A stretch of DNA of 64,000 nt from Mesorhizobium sp. M4B.F.Ca.ET.203.01.1.1 (GCF_004791025.1 NZ_SRUO01000004.1:186001-250000); one strand, 5' to 3'; shown: positions 9,082 through 17,525, counted from the stretch's first letter. Numbers and translations are program-made. Notes: a model not told the origin generated them from the letters alone.

Positions 9082-9442
9082 ACAACCACTCTCAATCGGC
9101 ATGCCGGTTCGCGGACCTGGCACCCGTCACGATCACAGTTCGCCTGGTGCCCCCTGCACCTTCACGCGTCTGTTGCCGATTGATTCAAAAGATGGACAAA
9201 GATGGTTAACCAATCCCTCCAGCGACCGCCGATTGCACTGCGGTCGACACGAAAAAAGAGCCCTCCACAGTCTCCGCTATGGTAAAAATGCTCTCCCTCA
9301 CTTGCCTTGCTGCCCGTTTTTCCGGCCTGTGTCAAGAAAACGTGAAGACCGGAACCGCAACGTCTTCAGCCGGCTAGAGGCGGATTAGGGTGAAAATGCG
9401 GCGTGGCGACAGGAAGCTCCGGCCGTCCGAAAAACTGGCCAG
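9082..9442. other. Intergenic region holding the DUF2778 promoter
   Basis: 361 bp between the end of the FAD oxidoreductase gene and the start of the DUF2778 gene, both on the minus strand. I find no coding frame with a convincing start. A GGTTAACC element near 9203-9215 and a GATTC methylation-type site nearby may belong to the DUF2778 promoter. Confidence 0.4.
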
Positions 9443-10687
9443 TCAGCCAAATCCGGGAACTCGCCTTGTCTTGCCGCTCAGATGCGCGCCCAATGTCAGC
9501 GCTTGCGGAAGATTCCGGACAGCCACCCTCATCAAGGCTGGACCGCCGGGGCAAAATGCAAGTCGGGCGATGCCCGCGGCTGCGTAGACCCGGGTCGAGA
9601 ACAATCCTCTCCAGGCGGCCTCGTAGCGTCTGCCGGCCGCTTCGCGGCCCGCCTGGCCCGTTGGCGCCCCGCCGAGCTCCGAAGCCAGCAGCCAGCCGGA
9701 CTGAAGCGCCATAGAGATGCCTTCGGCGATGATGGGATGCGATTCCCCGGCCGCATTGCCGACCCGGAAGATATCGTGCTCGTAGCAGGCGCGGATGCCG
9801 GGCCGGATCGGTCCGGCCGCAAGCCATGGACCGTCGAGGCGGGCTCCCTCCAGGACATCGCTCACGCCCCGGCAGGATGACATAAGGTGGCGGCAGACCG
9901 CATCGGCCGCAGGTAGGTGGCCATTCTCCTTGGGACCATCCTGTTCGGGGGGATGGTTGCCGCGCAGCCGCGCGAGCACGTCGCGCCTGATGCAGCAGGA
10001 GATCGACAGCCGGCCATGGTCGGCGAAGACCATGCCGCCATAGCCGCCGGGAAATACCAACAGCGGCATCAGATCAGTTGCGAGCGACGATCCGATAAAA
10101 TGCGCTTTGAAGCCGAGCAGGTCCGACGGGCGGCTGGACTTTGCAAGTTGGCTTGGCAGGGGGCCCGGTTCCCAGGAACCGTGCGCCGCGACGATCACCG
10201 GCGCCCGCAACATCGTGTGTTCGTCGCTGACATTACTGGCCTGAATACGCACCGTCTGCATGTCGCCATCCCGGTCGATGGCGGCGGGCCAAAAGGGCTG
10301 GAAGATTTCGGCGCCCGCCGAGCACGCCGCCTGCAAGAGCAGAGTGTCGAGCACGTCCCGGCCCAGTGCCCGGCCGAAGCCGTCATCTGCACAGCGCCCT
10401 GCTCTTGCCCGAGGCATTGCCGCCTCGACGCGGGTATTGCCTGAGAAGAAGCCGACGCGGCGGATTTGCGGCCCTGCACTGGCGCGCCAGGCGTCGCCGA
10501 TCTCCAGCCGGTCGAGAAGCGCGAGATTGCTTGCCGAGATGTATTCGCCGCAGACCTTGCGGCGCGGGAACAGCCGCTTTTCCACGATCGCTACCGCCCA
10601 TCCGCGCCGGGCAAGCGTCAGCGCAACGGATGTACCCGCCGGCCCGGCGCCGATGATGATCGCATCATGTGTCGACAGACGTGTCAT
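9443..10687 (-). CDS. FAD-dependent oxidoreductase, geranylgeranyl-reductase/aromatic hydroxylase-like
   Basis: 414 residues. The FAD-binding Rossmann loop is at the N terminus (AIIIGAGPAGTSVALTLARR). A KVCGEYIS segment near residues 44-51 is the substrate-side signature of the geranylgeranyl reductase branch, and FRVGNAAGESHPIIAEGISM near residue 320 is the second FAD contact (the G-D/N-A-A-G motif). Its ATG overlaps the TGA of the methyltransferase gene (ATGA), so it is translationally coupled as third gene of the polyketide operon. It probably hydroxylates, oxidises or reduces the type III PKS product. In Streptomyces srsABC a flavoprotein plays the hydroxylase role in the equivalent position. 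Confidence 0.8.
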   Translation of the reverse strand: MTRLSTHDAIIIGAGPAGTSVALTLARRGWAVAIVEKRLFPRRKVCGEYISASNLALLDRLEIGDAWRASAGPQIRRVGFFSGNTRVEAAMPRARAGRCADDGFGRALGRDVLDTLLLQAACSAGAEIFQPFWPAAIDRDGDMQTVRIQASNVSDEHTMLRAPVIVAAHGSWEPGPLPSQLAKSSRPSDLLGFKAHFIGSSLATDLMPLLVFPGGYGGMVFADHGRLSISCCIRRDVLARLRGNHPPEQDGPKENGHLPAADAVCRHLMSSCRGVSDVLEGARLDGPWLAAGPIRPGIRACYEHDIFRVGNAAGESHPIIAEGISMALQSGWLLASELGGAPTGQAGREAAGRRYEAAWRGLFSTRVYAAAGIARLAFCPGGPALMRVAVRNLPQALTLGAHLSGKTRRVPGFG

Positions 10688-11403
10688 CGGTCCGGATCGG
10701 AAACGCTACCGGCGCCGACGAAGACGTGGGAAAACGGACCGGCACGCCGTTCCTCGAGCGGCATGCCGTTGACCTTAAGCCAGAGAGCGGAGAGCTCGTT
10801 GCCGCGAAAGCCGGCGCGTACGCTCTGGGCCGCATCGTGCCGGGTGACGTCGTTGACGCCGATCGCCGGCAGAAGGCCGGCAGCGACGAGCGCCGGCATC
10901 GATCTCAGCGGTTCGGTTGCCAGGAGCAAAGGCGCTTTGGGCGCCAGCAGTGAGAACAGACGCAGCAGCCCGGCGTCATCGAAATGATGCAGGAAGAGGT
11001 TGACGGTGATCGCGTCGTAGCGGCTGCCGCCGGCCCGTTCCGCCCAGTCGAAGACGTCGGCGGTGATGCCTGCAACTGTCCACCCCAGACGGTCGAAATC
11101 CACCGAGAGTTCGGCGGTGAGAACGTCGACACGGTCGAGCAGCGTCAGTTCTACCCGCGGCCACTGCTTGACCATGCGCCGGGCCACGGCCAGCATGAAG
11201 GTGCCGTCGCCGGCGCCGATCTCCAGGATGCGGCCCGGCGGCTTCGGCACGAATTTCCTCAGCAATGACGCCATGATCCGCGCCTGCAGCATCAGTGCGT
11301 TGATGCGGCGTAGGTCACGGCGTGAAGCGCGCGCCCGTGGATCGTCGGCGGCGAGCCCATCCAGGATTTCCGGGATAAGGCTGCGCTGCGCGAGCGCGGT
11401 CAT
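10684..11403 (-). CDS. Class I SAM-dependent methyltransferase of the type III PKS operon
   Basis: 239 residues. SAM motif I is RILEIGAGDGTFMLAVARR near residues 58-76, followed by an acidic loop after LTLLDRVD and the motif IV region YDAITVNLFLHHF. This is a Rossmann methyltransferase, unlike the membrane ICMT-type enzyme of the Streptomyces srs operon. The ATG at 11403 overlaps the PKS stop by ATGA and its own stop overlaps the next gene by ATGA. Likely substrate: a phenolic hydroxyl or carboxyl on the polyketide. The open frame upstream belongs to the antisense-free PKS region and is not part of this gene. Confidence 0.8.
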   Translation of the reverse strand: MTALAQRSLIPEILDGLAADDPRARASRRDLRRINALMLQARIMASLLRKFVPKPPGRILEIGAGDGTFMLAVARRMVKQWPRVELTLLDRVDVLTAELSVDFDRLGWTVAGITADVFDWAERAGGSRYDAITVNLFLHHFDDAGLLRLFSLLAPKAPLLLATEPLRSMPALVAAGLLPAIGVNDVTRHDAAQSVRAGFRGNELSALWLKVNGMPLEERRAGPFSHVFVGAGSVSDPDR

Positions 11404-12467
11404 GAGACGGTCCTGAACAGCATGGTCTCGGCCGTTAGGCCGGGTCCGAAAGACATGCCGCAGCCCAGCAGTCCGCCGGGCTTCTTCAGCATCTTCTCCA
11501 TCACGAACATGACCGTCGCAGACGACATGTTGCCGTAGCCGCGCAGCACCTCGCGCGACGGCTCGAGCGCGGCCGGTTCGAGATCGAGCGCCCTTTCGAC
11601 GGCGTCGAGAATGCTGCGCCCGCCGGGATGCACGGCCCAGAGGTCGATCGCCTCCGGCGGCCGGCCACCAAGGATGGCGTCCTGGCTGCTTCGCAACACT
11701 TCCTGGACCGCCCCCGGGACCTTGCCGGAAAGAAACATGTCGAAGCCGTGGTCGCGGATATCCCAGGTCATCAGGTCCCGCTGCTCGTCGGCGACGGCGC
11801 AACAGAAGGAGTCGAGCGCGATGCCGGGCGGCTCGGCGGTCACGAGCGTCGCCGCGCAGCCATCGCCCCAAAGGCAGAAAGAGAGCAGCTTTTCCAACTC
11901 GTCGGTCTCCCTGATGTGCAAGGTGCATATTTCGATATTGACCAGCAGGATCCTGGCTTGCGGGTTGGAGCGGACGATGTGGCGGGCAAGCTTGAGGCCG
12001 CTGACCGCCGCATAGCAGCCCATGAACCCGACTATCGTGCGCTCGATGCCATCCGGCAGGCCGCAGCGCTGAACCAGGTCGAGGTCGATGCCGGGCGCGG
12101 AGAAACCGGTGCAGGTAGTGACGATGAGGTGGGTGATGCGCGACGCCTCATCGCCAAGATGCAGCCCGTCGACGCCGCTTTGCGCCAGGACGGGGGCGGC
12201 TTCGCTGAACATCGCCATTCTCACGGCCGTTCCGGGAAACGCGCCGCGCCTGAAGGTCCCGGCGAAATCGGCCGACGGCCCTTCGGGTTCGAGGGCGGGC
12301 GCAAAGCATGAAAAGCGGTGCTCGATGCCGGCGAGGCCGGCCATGCGTTCGAATATTCTCCTGCGATCGGAGGCCAGCATCGAGGCTGCGTAGCGCAGGT
12401 AGAACTGGTGGACGTCGTGCTGCGGCACCGCCGTCGCGATCCGGTTGATATAGGCGTTGGCGGACAC
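11400..12467 (-). CDS. Type III polyketide synthase (chalcone/stilbene synthase-like)
   Basis: 355 residues with the whole catalytic triad visible: Cys151 in IVGFMGCYAAVSG, His280 in LWAVHPGGRS and Asn313 in GYGNMSSATV. The C terminus carries GCGMSFGPGLTAE, the family GFGPG loop. Such homodimers extend an acyl-CoA with malonyl-CoA to resorcinols, pyrones or phloroglucinol. The sequence resembles bacterial alkylresorcinol/alkylpyrone synthases more than plant enzymes. Start is GTG 12467 with a GGGAGG site 7 bases upstream. It is the first gene of a three-gene, ATGA-coupled operon. The starter unit cannot be read from the sequence. Confidence 0.92.
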   Translation of the reverse strand: MSANAYINRIATAVPQHDVHQFYLRYAASMLASDRRRIFERMAGLAGIEHRFSCFAPALEPEGPSADFAGTFRRGAFPGTAVRMAMFSEAAPVLAQSGVDGLHLGDEASRITHLIVTTCTGFSAPGIDLDLVQRCGLPDGIERTIVGFMGCYAAVSGLKLARHIVRSNPQARILLVNIEICTLHIRETDELEKLLSFCLWGDGCAATLVTAEPPGIALDSFCCAVADEQRDLMTWDIRDHGFDMFLSGKVPGAVQEVLRSSQDAILGGRPPEAIDLWAVHPGGRSILDAVERALDLEPAALEPSREVLRGYGNMSSATVMFVMEKMLKKPGGLLGCGMSFGPGLTAETMLFRTVS

Positions 12468-12725
12468 GTTTCTGCCTCCCTGGGCTCGGGCGCGATGCGC
12501 GCTGTGCCGGAGGGATTTCCGCTACTGACAGGCGCCAGGCGTTGAGCGTTGCCTATTCGATAAACGTTTCGAAAAACCAGTTTCTTCCTGGCGCGACCCA
12601 AAGATTCTGAAAGGATCACACGCAAAATCAAAGTGTTACGGTCTCAGCCGCGCGCGAAAGGCGCGCCGGCCACAAGCGCATCAAGCCGGGGTGAATCTTC
12701 GGTCAGGCAAAAGCTTCGGGCCGAT

Positions 12726-12887
12726 TCACTCGCTGCCTTGCACCCCTCCGGGCACGATCAAGGCTCCCTGGTCGCGCTCCGAATATCTGAAGCGGATAAA
12801 GAACAAGGCGATGATGATGAGGCAGATCGCCAGCACGGTGGCGAGGATCCTTCCCGGGTGGTTTTCGGCAGGCTGTTTGTCGTCCAT
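12726..12887 (-). CDS. Small single-span membrane protein (53 aa)
   Basis: A 53-residue frame starts MDDKQPAENHPGRILATVLA, has one hydrophobic helix (residues about 14-32, rich in Ile/Leu), then FRYSERDQGALIVPGG and a short polar tail. An AGGCGA site precedes the ATG. The N-in, one-span shape with a polar tail is typical of unnamed small inner-membrane proteins. It sits between the polyketide operon and the copper oxidase promoter, and no function can be assigned. Codon use is compatible with a real gene. Confidence 0.55.
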   Translation of the reverse strand: MDDKQPAENHPGRILATVLAICLIIIALFFIRFRYSERDQGALIVPGGVQGSE

Positions 12888-13054
12888 GGCGGTTCGCCTC
12901 GCCTATAAACCCGACCGGAGCGGAAAGGGTTCCAAGCTCCCGGGCGCAACGCCGGATTGAAGAAGCCGATCGCCGCGATCACGTGACGTCGATAACGACC
13001 ATCAGCCCGCCGCCGCCCTTCCGTTGAATTTCCGACTTCAGCCCTCGATCCGGC

Positions 13055-13085
13055 TTGACCTTCCAGCAACTGGAACCCTTAGCGT
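13055..13085 (+). promoter_or_regulatory. MerR/CueR-type copper-responsive promoter
   Basis: TTGACC (-35, 13055-13060) is followed at once by the perfect dyad TTCCAG-CAA-CTGGAA (13061-13075) and a -10-like TAGCGT near 13080, giving the long 19-bp spacing that MerR-family activators such as CueR/HmrR correct on metal binding. It lies 45 bp upstream of the multicopper oxidase start. The layout closely resembles known copA/cueO promoters. The regulator gene is not in the window. Confidence 0.65.
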
Positions 13086-13129
13086 AGAGAAATCCGGCGG
13101 CGGACTCCCTCGATATCCAGGAGCAAACG

Positions 13130-14638
13130 ATGCATCGACGCGGTTTTCTGGCGGCAGGCCTGGCGACGGTTCTGGCGAGCCCACGCGCGCTGGCGCAGAT
13201 GAAGATGGACGACATGTCCGGCATGGACATGAGCGGCCATGCCGGGCACGACATGGGCGCGATGGCCGAAGGCGCCGTCGCCCTGCCCGAGGGCGAGGTG
13301 TTGCGCGACCTGCCGCTGCTCGCCAACGCGGCCGGCCGGCCAGGCCTGTTCAAGGCACGGCTAACGGCGGAAGCGGCCGTCACGCGCTTCGCCGAAGGGC
13401 TGGACACGCCGATCCTCGCCTATAATGGCACGAGCCCCGGGCCGCTGATCGAGGCCTTCGAGGGCGACCGCGTCGAGATCACCTTCGCCAACCGGATCGA
13501 AGGCGAGGCCAGCACCATCCATTGGCACGGCATGCCGGTGCCGGCCGATCAGGACGGCAATCCGATGGACCCGGTGGAGGCGGGCACTGACCGCGTCTAC
13601 GCCTTCGAGCTTCCGGAAGGGTCGGCCGGCTCCTACTGGTATCATCCGCACGCCCACGGCACGACCGCCGAGCAGGTCTATCGCGGCCTTGCCGGCGCCT
13701 TCGTCGTCAAGGCAAAGGCCGATCCGGTGCCGGCCGAATATGCTGATACGGTACTGGTGCTCACCGACCTCAGGCTCGCCGCCGACGGCTCGATGCCCGC
13801 CAACACCATGACCGACCTGATGAACGGCCGCGTCGGCGACCATGTGCTGGTCAACGGCCAGAAGAATCCCAGGCTTGCCGTAACGAAAGGCGCGGTGCGG
13901 CGCCTGCGTCTCTACAACGCCACCAATGCGCGCTTCCTGAAGCTCGCCTTCGACGGTGCGGCGATGACCGTCATCGGCACGGATGGCGGATTACTGGCGG
14001 CGCCGGTTGCGGCCGACGAGATCCTGCTCAGCCCGGGCGAGCGCATCGAACTGGTCGTCTCCTTCGGCCGGCCAGGCCTCGTCACCCTCGCCACGCTTGA
14101 CTACGATCGCGGCTGGATGGGGCCCGGTCGCCCGGCAGACGGTGGGCTGACACTGCTGACCATCGACGTCTCCGAAGAGGCCGGAGGAGCGATGCCGCCG
14201 CCGCCGGCGAGCCTGCGGCCGATCGCGCCGCTGCCTGCCCCCGCCTTTAGCCGGCGCCTGGTCTTCAGCGAAACCATGGCGATGAACGCCACCGGCATGG
14301 AAATGGGCTTCCTGATCAACGGCAAGGCCTTCGACATGGCGCGCGTCGACATCGTCGGCAAGGCCGGCGAGACCGAGCTCTGGGAGATCGTCAACCAGGC
14401 CGACATGGACCATCCCTTCCATGTCCACGGCACGCAGTTCCAGGTGATCGAGCACGAGCGCGACGGCAAGATCTCCAGGCCGCCCTTCCTTGCCTGGAAA
14501 GACACCGTCAACGTGGCGCGCGGCGAGACGCTGCGGCTGCTGCTGCGCCAGGAGCAGCCTGGCCGGCGCATGTATCACTGCCACATCCTCGAGCATGAGC
14601 AACTCGGCATGATGGGCGTTCTCGACGTCACGGCATGA
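13130..14638 (+). CDS. Multicopper oxidase (CueO/CopA-like), Tat-exported
   Basis: 502 residues with a twin-arginine-like leader (MHRRGFLAAGLATVLASPRA). A Met/His-rich stretch (residues 24-42, six Met-Asp/Met-Ser steps) may bind Cu(I). Copper ligands are all present: HWHG (131-133), WYHPHAHG (172-176), HPFHVHG (428-433) and YHCHILEH with axial Met494 (483-494). This fits a three-cupredoxin-domain laccase-like oxidase that oxidises Cu(I) or phenols in the periplasm. A CueR-type promoter precedes it, so copper induction is likely. Its stop overlaps the cytochrome c' start by ATGA, indicating a coupled pair. Confidence 0.92.
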   Translation: MHRRGFLAAGLATVLASPRALAQMKMDDMSGMDMSGHAGHDMGAMAEGAVALPEGEVLRDLPLLANAAGRPGLFKARLTAEAAVTRFAEGLDTPILAYNGTSPGPLIEAFEGDRVEITFANRIEGEASTIHWHGMPVPADQDGNPMDPVEAGTDRVYAFELPEGSAGSYWYHPHAHGTTAEQVYRGLAGAFVVKAKADPVPAEYADTVLVLTDLRLAADGSMPANTMTDLMNGRVGDHVLVNGQKNPRLAVTKGAVRRLRLYNATNARFLKLAFDGAAMTVIGTDGGLLAAPVAADEILLSPGERIELVVSFGRPGLVTLATLDYDRGWMGPGRPADGGLTLLTIDVSEEAGGAMPPPPASLRPIAPLPAPAFSRRLVFSETMAMNATGMEMGFLINGKAFDMARVDIVGKAGETELWEIVNQADMDHPFHVHGTQFQVIEHERDGKISRPPFLAWKDTVNVARGETLRLLLRQEQPGRRMYHCHILEHEQLGMMGVLDVTA

Positions 14639-15201
14639 GGGCGGGCATCGCATCCCGGGTGGCGATGCTGGCGCTTACCGGCTCGCTCGTTATGTCCTCG
14701 CCGCTGGCCGTGGCCTCGGGCGACGCGGTCGTTGCTGCCCGCCAGGCTTCAATGAAGGCGATGGCGGCGGCGGCGAAAACCGTTGCCGAGATGTTCGACG
14801 GCAAGCGAGCCTATGACGCTGCAGACTTCCGGACGGCGGCCGATACGCTTCGTACCCGCACCGGCCCCGTCCTGATCGCCGAATTTCCGTCAGGCACGCT
14901 CGGCGCGCCCTCCGGCGCCAAGGCTGAGATCGATCAGGCGCGGCCTGAATTCGAGGCGCTCGCCCGCCATATCGGCGGGCTCGCCTCGGCGCTGGCCGCA
15001 AAGGCCGAAACGGCGCCGGCGCAAATCACCAGCGACATGCGCATGGGCGCGATGCTGCCGACGGATGGCGGCAGCCTGCTCGGCAAACGGCCGAACGCCG
15101 TGCATGTCGATCCTGCCAAGCTGCCGGCGGAGCATCTCCTGCATCTCATCCTGCAGGATTGTTCGAGCTGCCATTCGAAGTTCCGGCGGAAGGTGAAGTG
15201 A
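14635..15201 (+). CDS. Cytochrome c' family (class II) periplasmic cytochrome
   Basis: 188 residues with a signal peptide (residues 1-27, cleaved near ASG) and a four-helix-bundle body. The haem site C-S-S-C-H (Cys176, Cys179, His180) is eight residues from the C terminus, as in cytochrome c' and related c-556 proteins, followed by the usual Lys/Arg tail. It is coupled by ATGA to the multicopper oxidase, suggesting that it exchanges electrons with that enzyme or protects against the same stress. Cytochromes c' bind NO and CO; a redox-partner role here is inference. Confidence 0.85.
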   Translation: MRAGIASRVAMLALTGSLVMSSPLAVASGDAVVAARQASMKAMAAAAKTVAEMFDGKRAYDAADFRTAADTLRTRTGPVLIAEFPSGTLGAPSGAKAEIDQARPEFEALARHIGGLASALAAKAETAPAQITSDMRMGAMLPTDGGSLLGKRPNAVHVDPAKLPAEHLLHLILQDCSSCHSKFRRKVK

Positions 15202-15219
15202 CACAGGCGACCTATCTCT

Positions 15220-15933
15220 TCAATTCGACGTAACCTGCCAGATGGCAACGCCGGCCAGAACAAGGCCGGCAACGCCCTCGATGCCGCGCGAGAGGAGGTC
15301 GAACAGGCGCGGCCGGCTGTCGAAGAGATGCACGAGCCGCTCGCGAAACAAGATCGACAGCACGGCAACGCAGGACAGCGTCAACGCAACGCCGACCATC
15401 ATGGTCAACGCAAAAAGGATGCCGGCGCCGGGGACGCCGCGCGATATGGCGAAAGTCATGACGAACAGCGTAAGCGGGCACGGGATCAGGCCGGCCATGA
15501 AACCCACGACCTCCCCTTCATGCTTGTGGCTATGCCCATGGCCAAGCGCGCGCCAGACCATCCACGCGCCGATCACGCCGAGCAGCGCGCGGCTGACATC
15601 TTCGAGCAGCGGCGCCCGACCGACGCTTCCCAATGCCAGCGACACAAGCGGCAGGGAGAGCACGGCGATCAGCACCGCTATCGTCACATGCGTGACGGAA
15701 AGCGCGATCGAGGCAAGCAGACCGCGCGACACCTTCGTATCCGAGCCGGCGAGATAGGTGGCGAGCACCGCCTTGCTGTGTCCCGGCGTCAGCGCGTGGG
15801 CGGCGCCAAAGACGACGCCCATCGGCAGGAAGGAGAAGAACGCCAGCCAACCGCCGCCTGCCGCCAGAAGCTTGATCTGGTCGGCGAGCGCCAGGTAGAT
15901 CGTGCGCTGGAACTCGACAAGGGTCTGAAGCAT
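15220..15933 (-). CDS. NicO-family nickel/cobalt efflux permease
   Basis: 237 residues with six predicted membrane helices. The family motif HALTPGHSKAVLATY lies in the second helix region and GLIPCPLTLFVM in a later one. A His-rich loop (GHGHSHKHEGE) sits between them. The NicO family includes RcnA, which exports Ni(II)/Co(II). It follows dmeF by 34 bp on the same strand, so it is probably the third gene of the dmeR operon and has a matching substrate. Confidence 0.85.
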   Translation of the reverse strand: MLQTLVEFQRTIYLALADQIKLLAAGGGWLAFFSFLPMGVVFGAAHALTPGHSKAVLATYLAGSDTKVSRGLLASIALSVTHVTIAVLIAVLSLPLVSLALGSVGRAPLLEDVSRALLGVIGAWMVWRALGHGHSHKHEGEVVGFMAGLIPCPLTLFVMTFAISRGVPGAGILFALTMMVGVALTLSCVAVLSILFRERLVHLFDSRPRLFDLLSRGIEGVAGLVLAGVAIWQVTSN

Positions 15934-15967
15934 CGGGCGAGACTATAGCCGCCGGACTCGGCGAGCG

Positions 15968-17002
15968 TCAGTGCCGATGTCCGGCATGGTCGCCATGGTC
16001 ATGGTGGTGCTGATGCGAGTGATCGTGCCGCTCGAACCGCACATTGGCCGCTGCCAGCGCCGGCATGTGCTGGAAGAGTTCGTCCTCGAGCATAGCCGCG
16101 AGCCTGTTCGCCTCGGCAAGCGGCAGGGTCTCATCGGCGGCAATGGCGATGTCGGCATGCAGCCTGTGGCCGATCCAGCGCGCCCTGGCGTCGACGAGCC
16201 GCACTCCCGGCACATGCTCGGCCGCATGGTGAATTTCATCGACGATGCCGGGCTCGACACCGTCCAGCATGCGCGTCAGCACGGCTTTGGAAGACTGCCA
16301 CACAATGGCGAAGATAGCGATCGTGATCAGCAGGCCGATGATCGGATCGGCGAGTGGAAAACCCGCCCAGACGCCGATGGCGCCGAGGACAACCGCCAGG
16401 CTGGTGAAGCCGTCGGTGCGGGCGTGGTAGCCGTCGGCGATCAGCGCCGCGCTGTTGATCTCGCGGCCGACGCGGACGCGGAACACGGCGACCGCTTCGT
16501 TGCCGATGAAGCCGATGATGCCGGCGATCGCCACCGAGCCGAGGAGTTCGATCGCCCTTGGATGGATCAACCTGTCGATCGCCTCGTAGCCGGCGACGAT
16601 GGCGCTGAACAGGATGATGAGCACGATGATGATGCCGGCAAGGTCCTCGACCCGGCCGAGGCCATAGGTGAAGGTCTTCGACGGCTTGCGCCTTGCCAGC
16701 ATGAACGCGATCCAGAGCGGGATGGCGGTGACCGCGTCGCCGACATTGTGGATGGTGTCGGCAAGCAGCGCCACGCTGCCCGACAGAAGGACGACGACCA
16801 GCTGCAGCGCGGCCGTGATTGCCAGCACCACGAAGGACCATTTGATCGCCCAGATGCCGCGCGTCGTGGTGGCGATGGTGGGGTCGACCACGCCATGCGT
16901 ATGGCCGTGAGGGCCATGACCGTCATGATGGTGGCCATGTCCGGCGTGATCGTGCGAACCGAGGCGGAACCAGTCGAGAACGCGTGCGCCAAAACCGCTC
17001 AT
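15968..17002 (-). CDS. dmeF: CDF-family Co(II)/Ni(II) efflux transporter DmeF
   Basis: 344 residues. An N-terminal His-rich cytoplasmic segment (residues 17-37), six membrane helices and a C-terminal cytoplasmic domain ending in HDHSHQHHHDHGDHAGHRH. The transport-site motifs are HNVGD in the second helix and HARTD in the fifth (each H-x3-D), the latter typical of the DmeF branch rather than zinc transporters. The ATG overlaps the dmeR stop by ATGA. In Rhizobium and Agrobacterium dmeRF confers cobalt and nickel resistance. Naming rests on that context and sequence type. Confidence 0.85.
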   Translation of the reverse strand: MSGFGARVLDWFRLGSHDHAGHGHHHDGHGPHGHTHGVVDPTIATTTRGIWAIKWSFVVLAITAALQLVVVLLSGSVALLADTIHNVGDAVTAIPLWIAFMLARRKPSKTFTYGLGRVEDLAGIIIVLIILFSAIVAGYEAIDRLIHPRAIELLGSVAIAGIIGFIGNEAVAVFRVRVGREINSAALIADGYHARTDGFTSLAVVLGAIGVWAGFPLADPIIGLLITIAIFAIVWQSSKAVLTRMLDGVEPGIVDEIHHAAEHVPGVRLVDARARWIGHRLHADIAIAADETLPLAEANRLAAMLEDELFQHMPALAAANVRFERHDHSHQHHHDHGDHAGHRH

Positions 17003-17265
17003 AGATACTTCGCCAATTGCTTGAGCTCGGCGAGCGCGTCATGCGAGCCCCCCTCGGCGCTGTCGTTCAGGCAGTGCTCGATATGATCGTGGATCAGCTC
17101 GCGCTTTGCGCTGCTGATCGCGCTCTCCACGGCGTGGAGCTGCTGGGCAAGGTCGACGCAGGGGCGTTGCGCCTCGAACATCGAGAGCACCGCGGCAAGG
17201 TGGCCCTGGGCGCGTTTCAAACGCTTGACGATGGCGGGGTGTGAGGTGTGGATGCCTTCTGACAT
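16999..17265 (-). CDS. dmeR: CsoR/RcnR-family metal-sensing repressor DmeR
   Basis: 88 residues, all-helical DUF156 fold, starting MSEGIHTSHPAIVKRLKRAQ. Candidate metal ligands are His6/His9, Cys36 (RPCVDL), His61 and Cys65 (DHIEHC). Cys36-His61-Cys65 is the pattern of copper-sensing CsoR, while RcnR uses His3-Cys35-His60-His64; the nearby His64 leaves the metal open. The gene is first in a coupled operon with dmeF, and a G/C-tract dyad sits just upstream. By analogy it represses the operon until Ni/Co (or Cu) binds. Confidence 0.85.
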   Translation of the reverse strand: MSEGIHTSHPAIVKRLKRAQGHLAAVLSMFEAQRPCVDLAQQLHAVESAISSAKRELIHDHIEHCLNDSAEGGSHDALAELKQLAKYL

Positions 17266-17276
17266 GGGGCGGGGAA

Positions 17277-17295
17277 TATCCCCCCGGGGAGGATA
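17277..17295. promoter_or_regulatory. Probable DmeR operator (G/C-tract dyad)
   Basis: TATCCCCCCGGGGAGGATA is an imperfect palindrome with a C6/G4 core flanked by TAT/ATA, 12-30 bp upstream of the dmeR start. RcnR/CsoR-family repressors recognise G/C tracts flanked by A/T in this position, so autorepression of dmeR-dmeF-NicO is likely. Binding is inferred. Confidence 0.55.
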
Positions 17296-17375
17296 GAGTC
17301 AAGCAGGCTGGAGGGCTTTCGGAGGCTGGTGCCGCCGGGGTTTGCAAAATATTAATTTGTTCAGCCGACGCTAAT

Positions 17376-17525
17376 ATGATGACCAAGAACCTCCACAACG
17401 CCACGCGGAACTCTCCGATCCAGGAGATCAGGCCTTCGCTGCTTGGCAAGGTGGCGCCGGCGCTGTTTCCGTTGGTGGTTGTGGCGCTCGGCTATTTCGT
17501 CGGACGGCAGTTCTTCGGATTTTGA
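17376..17525 (+). CDS. Small single-span membrane protein (49 aa)
   Basis: A 49-residue frame MMTKNLHNATRNSPIQEIRP with one C-terminal hydrophobic helix (about residues 26-45, FPLVVVALGYFVGRQFFGF). No strong ribosome binding site is visible ahead of ATG 17376 or the second ATG at 17379. It is divergent from dmeR. It may be a real tail-anchored small protein, or a chance frame; support is only the hydrophobic helix and codon use. Confidence 0.4.
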   Translation: MMTKNLHNATRNSPIQEIRPSLLGKVAPALFPLVVVALGYFVGRQFFGF

